DNA of 64,000 bases from Erythrocercus mccallii (taxonomy: Eukaryota; Chordata; Aves; Passeriformes; Dicruridae). Below, piece by piece: positions 12,727 to 23,107 of this stretch (the first letter of the stretch is position 1; every line of letters begins with the position of its first letter). The notes under the pieces are model-generated. The model had not been told where the DNA came from and did not search any database. It saw only the letters and a list, made by a program, of their open reading frames with translations. Position numbers and translations under genes: made by a program. The DNA lies in contig VZRG01002367.1 in the NCBI GenBank assembly GCA_013397435.1, positions 42,057 through 106,056 on the forward strand, written 5' to 3'.

Positions 12727-13110
12727 ACTCGGGCCGGAGACCGCGGCTCCCGCGGCTGCAGAGCAGCGCCGGCAGCGATGGGAGCTCCACAAAAGAGTCG
12801 GATGAGAGATTGCAGCTGGGAAATGGAGTGATGGACTGCAGGGGGTGAGGGAAGGACAGACTTCCCGGCTCCATCCGGGAGAGGTGCAAGGGCAGGGAAA
12901 GTACCCCGGTCACCTCTCCTAGGTCTGTGAGCTAAGCCTGGCTGATCAGCCGGGCCAGCATCAGACGATGTTAGGCTGAGCTTCTCCCGCTAGTACCGAT
13001 GCTTGCCGAGCCTGCCGCCTCTCCTGCATCGCGGATCGCTGCAGGACACGCTTGCCTGGGAAGATGTGAGATGAAAGAGTGACGCGGGCAGCAGTGAAAG
13101 TCTGCGGGCT
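12727..13110. promoter_or_regulatory. CpG-enriched block upstream of the MAGI1 island
   Basis: CpG density rises sharply at 12727-12778, with words such as GACCGCGGCTCCCGCGG and AGCGCCGGCAGCG, and stays above background to about 13110 (GCATCGCGGATCGC, GACGCGGGCAGC). It lies 1.3 to 1.7 kb upstream of the coding exon, separated from the main island by ordinary sequence. It could be an upstream promoter, a non-coding 5' exon or an island shore. A fair splice-donor-like GGGGTGAGG occurs at 12842-12850, but a reading frame opened by the ATG at 12778 stops within 20 codons, so any exon here would be non-coding. Confidence 0.35.
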
Positions 13111-13967
13111 GTAGTGTCTGAGTACACATTAGGGCAGCACAGGGAGCCAGACCAGACTCTTTGTTTCCCTGTGTCACTTCTCAGCCCCGATTAGCAGCAA
13201 AATAGGGCACGCACGCATCTGACAACTGAATTCCTTGCTGGAAGGGGTTCGGTCATGCATAAGACTGCTCAAAATGAGGCCTGGCTTTCAGGTTGGGAAG
13301 CGTGGAGCATGATGACCTGGAAGGGACAGCTGGTACTTGCACTCTTACTTTTCCCTTTTGAGTTTTGCACCAGTTCTGGGTAACTTTGAAGAGTTGTGGC
13401 CAAGGACAAACAAATGGATGCCTGTCCCTTTCCCCAGCAGCCAGACCTCGCTGTTAGTCCGTCTAGCCTCTAACCGATTACACGAGGATAGGACAATGTG
13501 AGAACATTATTGATGTCTCAAATTCAAGCACTCAATCAAAAAGTGGAGCGGAGAACGAACAGTAGGAGCACGACTTTCACTCAGCCTTGTGCGAGCGTTT
13601 TGTTACCATTTTAATGACGGGCTTGTGCAAGTTTTTCCTCAGGACTTGTAGTTTGTGTCCTCTCCTGTAACAACCACCTGGAAAGCGCAGGTAAGAAGCG
13701 CTTGCAGAGGTTTGCAACTGGGAAAATCCTAGGAATCCTCCCGGGAAGGCAAAGATCTGCCATCCCCCGTCCCCTGGAACACGAGCATCTCCAGGGGCGC
13801 GGGTCAGCGCGCTCGGAGAAAGACGATTCCTGTCGGGGGTTGTTCACCCTCGCCACCGCCCGGGGGGCGCCGGCACCGACTCGTCCCTTCGGGAAAGTTG
13901 TCGGTGGGAGCGGGGAGGAGCCGGGGCCGCACGTGGGGCGGGGGTGCCGCGCCGGCCGGGCCGCTCC

Positions 13968-13999
13968 GGGGGCGGGGAGCGGGCGGGGGCCGGGCCGGG
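13968..13999 (+). promoter_or_regulatory. G-quadruplex-forming run in promoter/5' leader
   Basis: Six G tracts of three or more bases occur in 32 bases (5, 4, 3, 5, 3 and 3 G) with loops of one to three bases. This satisfies the usual G-quadruplex pattern with spare tracts. On the + (sense) strand it could fold in non-template DNA and, if transcribed, in the 5' leader RNA. It overlaps the GC boxes, so Sp1-type binding and quadruplex folding would be alternative states. Such sequence also explains poor sequencing coverage nearby. Confidence 0.6.
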
Positions 14000-14132
14000 C
14001 CCGCGGCGCCAGCCGCGCCCCGGAGGCGGTGGTGCCCCCCGAGCGGGCGCGGGGAGCTCCCCCAGCCCCGGGGTACACCGGAGGTGCCCAGAGGTCTCGG
14101 CGCGTCCTCCTGAATTTTTTTTTTTCTAAAAT

Positions 14133-14267
14133 NNNNNNNNNNNNNNNNNNNNNNNNNNNNNNNNNNNNNNNNNNNNNNNNNNNNNNNNNNNNNNNNNNNN
14201 NNNNNNNNNNNNNNNNNNNNNNNNNNNNNNNNNNNNNNNNNNNNNNNNNNNNNNNNNNNNNNNNNNN
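14133..14267. other. Assembly gap (135 N) in the MAGI1 promoter or 5' leader
   Basis: A run of 135 N interrupts the CpG island 122 bases before the MAGI1 start codon. It is preceded by an unexpected T-rich word (TGAATTTT followed by more T, 14111-14132) that contrasts with the GC-rich sequence on both sides. Any open frame drawn across it is meaningless. The gap hides part of the 5' leader and perhaps the transcription start. Confidence 0.98.
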
Positions 14268-14278
14268 CGGTGCGCGCC

Positions 14279-14294
14279 CTCCGCGGGCGCGGAG
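14279..14294 (+). repeat. 5'-leader GC hairpin motif, copy 1
   Basis: The 16-base sequence CTCCGCGGGCGCGGAG has reverse-complementary ends and could form a six-pair, all-but-one GC stem with a GGGC loop. An identical copy occurs at 14360-14375, 81 bases downstream. It lies just after the assembly gap and 14 bases before the upstream ORF. Confidence 0.7.
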
Positions 14295-14308
14295 CCGTGC
14301 GGGCGGTG

Positions 14309-14317
14309 ATGGCCTGA
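14309..14317 (+). CDS. Two-codon upstream ORF (Met-Ala-stop)
   Basis: ATG GCC TGA in the MAGI1 5' leader has G at -3 and G at +4, a strong vertebrate initiation context and a better one than the main start, which has T at +4. It is in frame with the main ORF and ends 72 bases upstream of it. Minimal upstream ORFs of this kind generally lower main-ORF translation and make it depend on reinitiation. Whether it is in the mature transcript depends on where transcription starts, which the gap obscures. Confidence 0.45.
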   Translation: MA

Positions 14318-14359
14318 GCGGGCGGCGGGTCCGCGCCCCCTGCGCACCTGCCGAGCGCG

Positions 14360-14375
14360 CTCCGCGGGCGCGGAG
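14360..14375 (+). repeat. 5'-leader GC hairpin motif, copy 2
   Basis: This is an exact second copy of the 16-base self-complementary motif at 14279-14294. It ends 14 bases before the MAGI1 start codon. A stem here would sit directly in the path of the scanning ribosome, downstream of the short upstream ORF. Because the motif is self-complementary, the two copies could also pair with each other. Confidence 0.7.
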
Positions 14376-14389
14376 GGACGCGCAGCGCC

Positions 14390-14675
14390 ATGTCGCGGGT
14401 CGTGCAGAAGAAGAACCACTGGTCCAGCCGGGTGCGGCAGTGCGCGCTGACCCGCGGGCCCGGCGGGCAGCTGGGCTTCGCCCTGCTCGGCGGCGCGGAG
14501 CACGGCGAGTTCCCGTACGCGGGCGCGGCGGCGGGGGACGGCGAGGCGGCGCTGAGCGAGGGCGAGCTGCTGCTGGAGGTGCAGGGGGTCCGCGTGTCGG
14601 GGCTGCCGCGCTACGACGTGCTGGAAGTGATCCGGAGCTGCAAGGACCCCATCGTGGTGAAAGCCGTCCGACAAG
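14390..14675 (+). CDS. MAGI1: MAGI1 first coding exon (N-terminal PDZ domain)
   Basis: Encodes the first 95 residues of MAGI1, a multi-PDZ, WW and inactive guanylate-kinase scaffold of tight and adherens junctions and synapses. The start MSRVVQKKNHW, the block GGAEHGEFPY (residues 34-43) and GELLLEVQGVRVSGLPRYDV (58-77) match the MAGI family. The last block is characteristic of MAGI1 rather than MAGI2 or MAGI3 as I know them. The domain is the N-terminal PDZ-like unit (about 18-95) with the binding loop GQLGF at 26-30. The start has G at -3, and an in-frame TGA lies upstream at 14315. The exon ends CGA CAA G with a GTGCGAGG donor, phase 1, where the vertebrate MAGI1 exon also ends before a glycine. 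The linker at 46-57 seems shorter than the human one as I remember it. The remaining exons, encoding the guanylate kinase-like, WW and further PDZ domains, lie beyond the window. Confidence 0.93.
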
Positions 14676-14683
14676 GTGCGAGG
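14676..14683 (+). other. MAGI1: 5' splice donor of MAGI1 exon 1
   Basis: The exon ends CAAG and the intron begins GTGCGAGG. This is a usable but not perfect donor, with C where the consensus has A at +4. The boundary coincides exactly with the end of PDZ homology (VKAVRQ) and leaves one base of the next codon, giving phase 1. Any downstream or alternative exon must enter in phase 1 to keep frame. Confidence 0.85.
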
Positions 14684-15045
14684 CGGACGCGGCGGGACGG
14701 GGGGGACCCGCTCCGCGCTTCCCGCGGGGGATGCGGGGCTGGCTGGCCACGGGCGAGTGCGGGGCCGGCGGTGGCGAACATCAGCCCTTGGGGCAGCGCG
14801 GGGCTCCGAGAGAGGCGCGGACGCGGGTGCCGATGCACCCACGCGTGTGCGCACCTTCTCCCAGGGCAGTGATGCACAGGCACCTCCTCGTCCGGGCCCG
14901 GCTGCAGCCGCCCCGCTGTGCCCTGCCCTGCGCTAAGCGCTGCGAGCAATTGCCTGAGACTTTCCCAAAGGCACCGCGGAGCCGCCAGCGCTCCCTGCGG
15001 GGAACCCGCGCTTGTCCGGGGGAGCTCGGTGTCCGGCTGACCCGT

Positions 15046-18000
15046 GGAGGGGCTGGGGTAGCTTCACTGCTGGGGGAATAGGGGAATGCTCCCTTCTCCA
15101 GCAGCTGAGCATCCTTTGGAGTCGATGAGTGATTAGGGGAGTCTTGTTTCTGAAAGTGCAGCGTGTGTTTGCCGGCTGCCAGCGTGGGAAGAAAAAACTT
15201 GGACACTCCTGCATCTTCCCTCTCTGGCTGAAAGGCTGCTCAGATTCGCCTTTTTTCCCCTGGTTTGCTCTAGGTGAGGGTACATCTGTGCTGCAGCCCT
15301 GCAGTGCGCAGGTGAAGGAACAGACAGGTAGCTCTCCTGTTTAACTGAGGAAGAGGATAGGAAGAGTCCTCCCATCCTGGATTAAAAAGATGTCACTTCA
15401 CATCCGTGTACACTCAGCAGTCGCTCAACAGGTTAGCTAACAGGCCTGGCTATTGGGCTTGTGATTTCCAGGGCAGGATTTCAGTTGGGTGCCAAAAAAC
15501 TATTGGTGCTGCCGCAGCCACTGAGGCTGGTTGGATGGGCAGGAGGAGCAGGACTGCAGCTGCACAGCTAGAGGTGGGAGGGGTGGAGGAGAACCCCGAG
15601 GTCAGCTCCAAGTGCAGAAAGGAAGGGAAATTTTCTTCGTGTTGCCCAAGAGATTCCTTAGGGGAAAGTTTGTCATCCAGACGTGTGCATCCTAAAGGTG
15701 GGGGTTTCGCTCTGGCTTGTGCTGCCAGGGGTTTTTTCCCTGTACTTCGTTCAGCCCAGCTGGTAGCTGCAGACAGAATTTCTGGCCAGCTGGCAGGACT
15801 GTCACCTGAAGTCTCATCCCTGGGCTCACTGATGAGCTGAGCTGAAGGGCTGCGGGCGCTCGTTTCACAGCCATCCTTGAGACCTTCGGTCGCAGCGATG
15901 GGGTGTTGGAGAGGAGCTGAGCCCTGTGCACTCCCCCTCCACCACCTGCCCCAGAGCTGATCCACCAAAACACAGTGACTTGTTAGTCCCTTCGGGATTC
16001 AGTAGCAATATTCCAGCAAACGCTGTCAAACTCCCAAAAAACCCGGTTTTCCTTAAATAAATGCCTATTTTCCCTGCTGCATTCACTTCGCTGGGAAGTG
16101 GTGAGGGAAACTCAGCCTGCTGGTTTCCCTGCCCGAGTGGGAGGGGGAGAAAAGCATGAAGAAAAGTATGAGGAAATTAGGCAGGTTTTTTTTGCGTACT
16201 GATTGTTTTAGCAGAAGTATTAAAATACAGCTTGTGGTGTTGCAATGTGATCGGTGTTGGTGGATGAAGGAAGGTGTGTATAAAACCCTTCCGAACCAAA
16301 CAATTTGTGATCAAACTTCTTGTTGTTTTGGAAACGTGAGTTAGTATGAATAAAACACATCCTGGGAATAAACTGCAAATGACAGAACTTGGTGGTAAAT
16401 GTATCTGAGCTCCAGGATATGGTCAAAAGAACAGGCAGAGAGCTGAGTTTTAGTATGTTGGTTGGGTTTACCTGGAAAGTGGGAGAAAAGGGTTCAAAAC
16501 CCATCTGCAGGTCAGGGCAGGCACTTAAACCTCGGACTATTCCGATCTAGAGCTGAGAACCAAGCCCTTGGTTACTGTGGGATTGTAATTTCCTTTTCTT
16601 TCTCCATATTTAAAAGAAAATGCTTTATTAGCCAAGAATGTGGAATAGAAATAAATATTTGGTTTTTGAATCGCTAAATATTTTTGTGGTCTGGAAAGCA
16701 GTTCCCCATGCCTGTCAATGATAGCCTGGCACCTACATGCTGTTCTGTGCAAAGCAGCAATCTCCCTCATGTATCAGAATCATAAGCATAGAAAAGGAGA
16801 GCATTTTAATTAAAATGCATTACTTCTGTGTTGATTAAAAATCTGATTATGGGAATCGCAACTGTCATTCAACAGGAAACGTGTGGCACTAGAGCAGACA
16901 GCAAAGGGGTGTGCAGATAAGATTGCAAACATGTTGTTTCCTATGATGAACAAGCTATGATTTTCCTCCTCCTCCCAGTTCGCAGTTCCTAACTGACTGC
17001 TGAAGTGCTGGGGCAATATTAGCCTGGAAATGTATACATTTTATTGCCTGTCTGTGTTACATTTACAAGGCTGGAAAAACAGGAAATTTACTATAAGTCA
17101 GTCATCTGCAAGCATGAGCAGAGAAAATAACAGTTCTGACCTTGCACGTGGTGAAAGAGAAGAGACTAAGATGTGAAATATAGGTGGAATAGGCTGTGCA
17201 TGGGCCCTATCAGAGTTTGTAGACTTACAGGTTCACGTGCAGTATTTTTTTCTTGCTTTTGTGAGTGGTAAATTCAAAAAGTAAGTACAAAAAGGAGGAA
17301 CCTCTATGAAATCTCTTAATGGGAATACTGGTATTTGATACTGGTCATATGGGATTTCTTGATCCTTTGCTTACCCTGAGAGAAAGAGTGAGGAAGGCTG
17401 AAGAACTTTAATGGAGCTTTCCCTTCCTTTTCCCCTTATGCACCCTTTTTGCTATTACATTGGAGAATAAAACTGTACCATTATAGTTGCCTGTTTTGGG
17501 GGAGAGAGAGGAAGAATTTTGATGCCATGTATCTTAGTAATTTTCAGAACTGTCAAATGTGTGAAAAAACCTCAGTTAACATGTAGTGCTTTTATGACTG
17601 ACTGTTTCCATCTTACATCTGTGCCTAAGTTCTGATGAAATTGGCAATTAACTTCTGTGGAGTTAATAAATGCGTTTTTATTATTACTTGGTCAGAGAGT
17701 ATGGAATTAATAGATTGAATTATAGGAGCAGTGGTCACATATTTTAGTGTAAAGCTGGCATTGCCTTAACACAGTGATTTCCCAGCTGTACTGTGAATAT
17801 TGTAGCTTCCTTGAATACATTTCACATTTGTCAAAATTATTCACGTTGATGAATTCATAGTTGATTGCATTGGATAAATCTGTTATAAAATTGGGCACAC
17901 CATTTCTTCTCATGGATCTTGGTTAACAGAGTCCAGCACAATGGAAGAGAAGTTTGTTGTGCCATCCTACAAAAGAGAATTCAGACTGTATTTATAAAAA

Positions 18001-21000
18001 ATGGACCATGTTTTGGTTGAGGCAGGGTATCTGGGTTTTCACTCTCCCTCAGTGAGAGATGGGCACATTCAGAGAGATTTCCATGGTTTTTTGCTCCTTG
18101 GTTTGGTGACCTGTGCCAAACCACACCAAGCCAGATGCTTGGTATAGGAAATAGTCAAAGTTAATATGCTTGTAAATTTATTTTTTAGGTTTTTTTCTAG
18201 TTCTCATTTCAACGCTTTGCTTCCCTAAAAAAGCCTCAGAATCCCAAGCTCTTAATGACCAATTGCTTTGAAACCAGGAGGTGCTGAGAGCAGTTTATGC
18301 AATTAATAATTTTGATAGGACTTTGCAGCTGGGATGATCCCACGGTAGGGAGGAGTTGAGGGTGCTTGTGGGTTTTTTTTTAGCCCTGTACAGGGCAGAC
18401 AGAAGCAGGCATGATCCCAAGCAGAAACAGTCACTGTTTACCCAGTGCTATCAGCTGCATTTGTTTCTTTTCAAACATTAACTTGACCCTAAGATAAATT
18501 CTGAAATACAGTGCAATGACTCAATGCTTCAATGTCAGGCTGGCATCTGCTATACATGAGATGTTAAACTCAGTTACGTACACTAATGTGAACAAAACCA
18601 GCTTCTTTCAAAAAGTTTTCCTGAGCTGATATTTGAATCTTTTATTTTCCCGAGAGACCTTGTGAGATAATTTCTGTTCATTATTTTGGGGTGCTTTGTA
18701 AAACATTTAAAAAAAAAAGAAAAAGGGAAAGTTGATGTATCTGTAAATTCCTGCATGTTTGGTGGTTTACAAGCACAGGGAAGCAGCGTGTCACTTTGTG
18801 AGTGGTGATGCTGAACATCCCACGCTAAGTGCCCATGCCTGGCATTGCAGAAGCCCAGCAGTGAGTGCTGGTGCCTGTGTGGAGCAGAGCTTGGGATTGA
18901 TGTGCTGGGCCAGCAAAGGGAGAGGCTGTTTAGAGAGTGAGCTCTTGCTATTCCCAGTTTACCTCTGCAGCGTCACGCATGAGCTCCAAAAAGTGTTTTC
19001 CTTCAGTCTCTGCTCTCTCAGAGCCAGTCGCTTGCATGGTGAATTCTCTCAGTCATTTTTCCGTCTGACCCAAATTCTTCTTGGACCCAGGTGGATTTCA
19101 AGTGGAGAGAAAGAAATCTTGCCATCTGAAAACCTGGGAGATGGTCTTGTATTCTAGATTTATAAGGCCTGTTTTGAACTCTGACTGTTGGAGTAGTCAT
19201 GAATGAAACGTAAAATTAAAAAAAGGCAGAATCTCTTCTCTCACTTGGATCATATTTTGCTACAAATCAGTAGTCTTCTTTCCTTAAAGAAGTACTTAAG
19301 GAAGTACTGCGCTTAGTAGTCGTGAAATGTGTATGTCTTGTATTAAAATACTGCCTTGAGGAAGACTTTATCTTTGCTGTGCCTGAATTTACAGAGTAGA
19401 ACTTGCCAGGATTTAGAAGTTGATCCTGCTTGTGGCAAAGCAGTCATCCATCCTCTCCTGAGCCATGGAGTAGCACCCCAGAGAGGAACAAGAGAGCCCA
19501 AGAGCCACATCGTGCCTGTTATAAAAATTTCCAGGAATTAATGTGATAGTTCTAATGACATGAGAGGGGGTTATGCTTTCCATAATAAAGTGAATCTTTC
19601 CACCCATTGAGATGGGACTCCTGGCTCCCTCTTTATGGCCAGTCAGATCACAGAGCAATTAAATCACAATTATGGTCTAATTATGAGCAGTCATTCAACA
19701 CCATTGCAAAATAGGATGTTAACACCATCCTGCATGTTGTTCTGTGTTTTTAAGACCGAGTTACAACTCCTGCATGAGTGAATTATTGACCTGCTGTCAT
19801 GAGATTTAAGATTCATCTTCCATGTTAGAAATGTAAGAGTGTTTTTTTAACAGGTTTGAAAGCCAAGTGGTTCCTTGCATTCCTGGGTTTGAGATTGTCA
19901 TTTTCTTCTGGTTCAGCTCAGGCTGTGATCATTCAGGCATCTCTTCTGGCTGTTCTGTATCTCTTCATCTGATGCCTGAGAAACACACTTGCTCCTTTGG
20001 CAGTGTATGCCTGCACAGGGAAACATTTGCCCCAGGGCAGCTGCATTAAGGTGTAAAGATATTCAGAGCAGCACTTTTGTGGCTGTGCAGAACTGATGAT
20101 TTGAGCCCTCTCTCATTAGATTTCAGCATGGCTCAGTTTGAAGTAATGTGGAAGCCGAGAAGATGCTGCTGCCTCAAGGGCTTTTTCTATCGCATTAGCA
20201 GGGTCTGGGCTGTGGGCAAGGGCAGGATCTTTGGGACCTCTCTTGAGGTTTTTAAAAATAATTGGCCAAGTATTTTATTTGAATTCCTTTACTTAACTCC
20301 AGACACGAGCTGTGCCTGCTAGTTATTTCAGGTGTTTGGGTTTTGTTGTTTTTTTTTTTTTCACATTTCCTCTGACTTTGACTGGAACTTGTAAATCAAG
20401 GCATTTGGTTTTGATCTTTGTGTGCTGCAAGTGACTTAAATTCCTTGGTGAAAAGCACAGGGTAGTGGTTCTGTAAGAGCAAGTGCTGTGGATTTTTAGA
20501 AGGACTATGAAGAATTTGAGGCCAAATGTTAGCTGAAGGTAGGGATCCTTGCTGTGAGCACTCAGTGGTAATCGGAGGGCTGGCACTCAGATTGATGCAT
20601 CCTGTCTGAGCTCCTTCCAGCTCCACGTCCCAATTCCTGGAGCAGCAACATGCGGGTCCTCCTAGTCCACATTTCTCCAGAGTTTTTCTCTAGCTCAGCT
20701 GCAGAAAAGATTTATTTTTGCCTTGTAGAAGCTGAGCATGAAGTGACCTTTTTGCAGCAAGGGCGCAGGGCTGGGTCATCCCCTGTGATCTGTGCAGATC
20801 TTCTGCGCTCCCTTTGCCCTGTCACCGGAGGCATCTCCTGCAGGACAGGGGAAGCAGCAGCAGCTTCCCAGTGCTGAGTGACAGCGCTGCTGAGCCTGCA
20901 AGACCTGCTCCTGCAGAAACATCATTTTCACCGCTATCATCATTTTCTCTGTCTCTCTCGGCACTTGGTGTTTTGTTTTCTCCGTTGATGGTTTGGGTCC

Positions 21001-22800
21001 CGTGCAGCTCGCCTGGCGTAGCTGCTGCAGTGGTTGGACGGGCAGGGGCTCAGAGCTGGCAGCCCAGAGAGATCCACAGAATCAGGGCCTTTCATCAGTG
21101 CCTTTGATGGCTTCGGGTTGGGGCTTCCTGCAAGGATCTGGTGTTGGGAAACAAAGTAAACCTAGGCTAGCATCCAAACTTTGTTATCTACTGATCTGAC
21201 AGAGCTGTGGAAGAGGTTGCCTGCTTCCAGAGCAGTTTGGCAGCTTTTGCATTGGGCTGATGTGTTGGCAGATTGGGATTTTTTTTTTTCCCCCCTTAAT
21301 TATAATTTTTTGCTTTTCCTTCTGAACCAAATAGGTGGGCCAGCATCTCTCTTGGCCCTGCAGGAGCAGTGTGGCTCAGGGTAAATGGGATATTTTTGTT
21401 GAGATCCACCCTTCAGTTTGCAAAGGTCACACACTCCGTCCACCCTTCCTCTTGTGACGTTTTAAATGGTTTCCAGAGCTATTCCACTGCTACAAGCTGG
21501 AATGATGGCATCATGCTCTCTGTTAGTCCCCAGCTCTGATTCTGGCATCATTTGTGCTGAACTGGTTTGTGTTAGTAATATTATTTAAACCTGCAGGTTT
21601 TTTTTTTTTAACTGCCCCTACTAGACCTTGGAGAAACAAAACAGTTTTTTCTTCAGTTCCTGATGTTTTGGGTTACATTTTTACACACTTGGCTTTTGGC
21701 TAAAAACTTCCAGTTGTTACGTTTGTGAGGGCTTGTATCCTAACTCAAAAGAAAAATAAGGTTTTAAAAAATATTTATGGAATTTCATTAACTGTCCCTT
21801 ATTAGACTAAACAATAATGCCTACTACACGGTGTGAAAATAATGCAAAGTGCCCTGTCTTCATAAAGGAACAGGAAATCAAAACAAACAAAGCCTTTGGG
21901 ATGACTTGCAAAGTGGAACAGATGCCCTTACAATTGCAAGGCATTTGAATAAGGAATCAGTTTTGCATGGTTTGCTAATCCTTCAGTAAAGAGTTCATTG
22001 TCTTGGATTACACATCTGTAATTTCGGAGCCCTCAAGTCAGTGTCTCAGTACAATTAGAGTGGGAAGAGACCGACTTCTTTCTTCATATCCTTAATCTCT
22101 AGCTTGTTTTTTAAGAGGGAAACCTCAACTCTGGGTTTTTCATTTAGTTATTAACAAAAAAGCCTTTGAAAAAGAAGCTGCCTAGAATCCAGCCACTCCC
22201 TCAACACAAACAAAGCTGGGCAGATATTGTGTACTTTAAAAAAACCCCAACTTTGATGTTCAACCTGTCTTACTCCAGTGGTACAGATCCTGCACTAAGT
22301 GGGTGTTAGACCAAACTGATGACAGACACAGATGTCTCAGAGTTTTTTGAATGAATAAGAGAGGAAAGTTACTTCCCAAACTAGCTGAACTGGACAGGTG
22401 AGGACCTGGGCTGCAGAATAACTGCAAAATTACTTTTCTTAAAAATAGCAAGGAACGTGCTCATCCTCCTCCTTTCCCAAAGGCACAGCTAGAACTCCCA
22501 ATTAGCAATTTAAAAGGCTGGGGTACAGGTGAAAGTTCCTGGGGCTTGGAGCAATTCACTGGAGCCTGGGAAGCTAGGGATGGCTGGAGGAGAGGTGGAG
22601 AGAGTAGCAGGAGATACATAAATGATACCAAAAGCTTTGGGTTGGGGAAGAGTTTCCCTGTTCAGTAGTGGAGCTGTTTGTACTGAGGCTGTCTCTAAAA
22701 CCAAGCTGAGTGTTTTCTGCAGGAGCATGGCTCTTCCTAGCCTGTGACAGTCCCCAGTCCCACTGCAGTCCAGCCCATTCTCTTGTTCTGGCCCTTCCAA
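15046..22800. other. Intronic sequence, no gene seen
   Basis: The first kilobase is still moderately GC-rich, then the sequence becomes mixed to AT-rich. I see no exon, RNA gene or intact repeat. Short homopolymer runs occur near 18708-18727 (A-rich), 20347-20361 (T) and 21599-21610 (T). An AT-rich stretch with several TAAT cores lies near 19655-19720. Open frames are short and on both strands. Confidence 0.45.
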
Positions 22801-23107
22801 GAGAGCTGGAGAGGGAGTTTTTAGTCCTTCTAGGTGTGTAGTGATAAGATAATGGAAATGACTTCAAGCTGGAAAAGAGCAGAGTTAGATTAGATACAAA
22901 GAACTTCTTTGCTGAATGGGTGAGAGTGGTGAGGCTCTGGCACAGGGTGCCCAGAGAAGCTGTGGCTGCCCCTGGATCCCTGGAAGTGCCCAAGGCCAGG
23001 CTGGGTGAGGCTTGCAGCAGTGGAAGGTGTCCCTGTCCATGGCAGGGGGTGTCAGCATTGGATGATCTTCAAGGTCCCTTCCAACCCTAACTATCCTGTG
23101 ACTCTGA
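22801..23107 (+). mobile_element. CR1 LINE, 5'-truncated 3' tail
   Basis: About 300 bases match the well-known 3' region of avian CR1 non-LTR retrotransposons in sense orientation. Recognisable words in order are GGAGAGGGAGTTTTTAG, GTAGTGATAAGATAATGG, ATGACTTCAAGCTGGAA, GTGGTGAGGCTCTGGCAC, GCCCAGAGAAGCTGTGGCTG, CCTGGAAGTGCCCAAGGCCAGG and AAGGTCCCTTCCAACCCTAA, ending in a degenerate CR1-type tail near 23107. No reverse-transcriptase reading frame is present. Like most CR1 copies it is 5'-truncated and inactive. The 5' boundary is approximate. Confidence 0.9.

Larger units (their letters stand above)
14268..14389 (+). other. MAGI1: MAGI1 5' untranslated leader (3' part)
   Basis: This is the sequence immediately upstream of the MAGI1 start codon and after the gap. 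It contains a 16-base self-complementary GC motif in two exact copies (14279-14294 and 14360-14375). Between them lies a two-codon upstream ORF, ATG GCC TGA, at 14309-14317, in the same frame as the main ORF. Its stop codon is the nearest in-frame stop upstream and shows that the main protein cannot begin further 5' in this frame. No splice acceptor is needed between here and the start, so the leader is probably contiguous with the coding exon. Confidence 0.65.
13795..15045. promoter_or_regulatory. CpG island, MAGI1 promoter region
   Basis: Extremely GC- and CpG-rich sequence surrounds the MAGI1 first coding exon, interrupted by an assembly gap at 14133-14267. Sp1-type GC boxes are visible at 13934-13943 (TGGGGCGGGG), 13968-13977 (GGGGGCGGGG) and about 13979-13990. 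No convincing TATA box is seen, as expected for a broad CpG-island promoter of a widely expressed scaffold gene. The transcription start cannot be fixed from sequence; it probably lies between the GC boxes and the gap, or within the gap. Confidence 0.85.

Noticed and set aside
1..13794. First exon of the divergent neighbour SLC25A26
   Set aside because: Mammalian synteny suggested looking for it upstream of MAGI1, but no mitochondrial-carrier-like N-terminus or second strong promoter was found in this flank.
13611..15081. Long open frames on both strands across the promoter gap (up to about 459 codons)
   Set aside because: They are opened by the N run and by stop-poor GC-rich sequence. Apart from the MAGI1 exon they show only Arg/Ala/Gly/Pro-rich low-complexity peptides.
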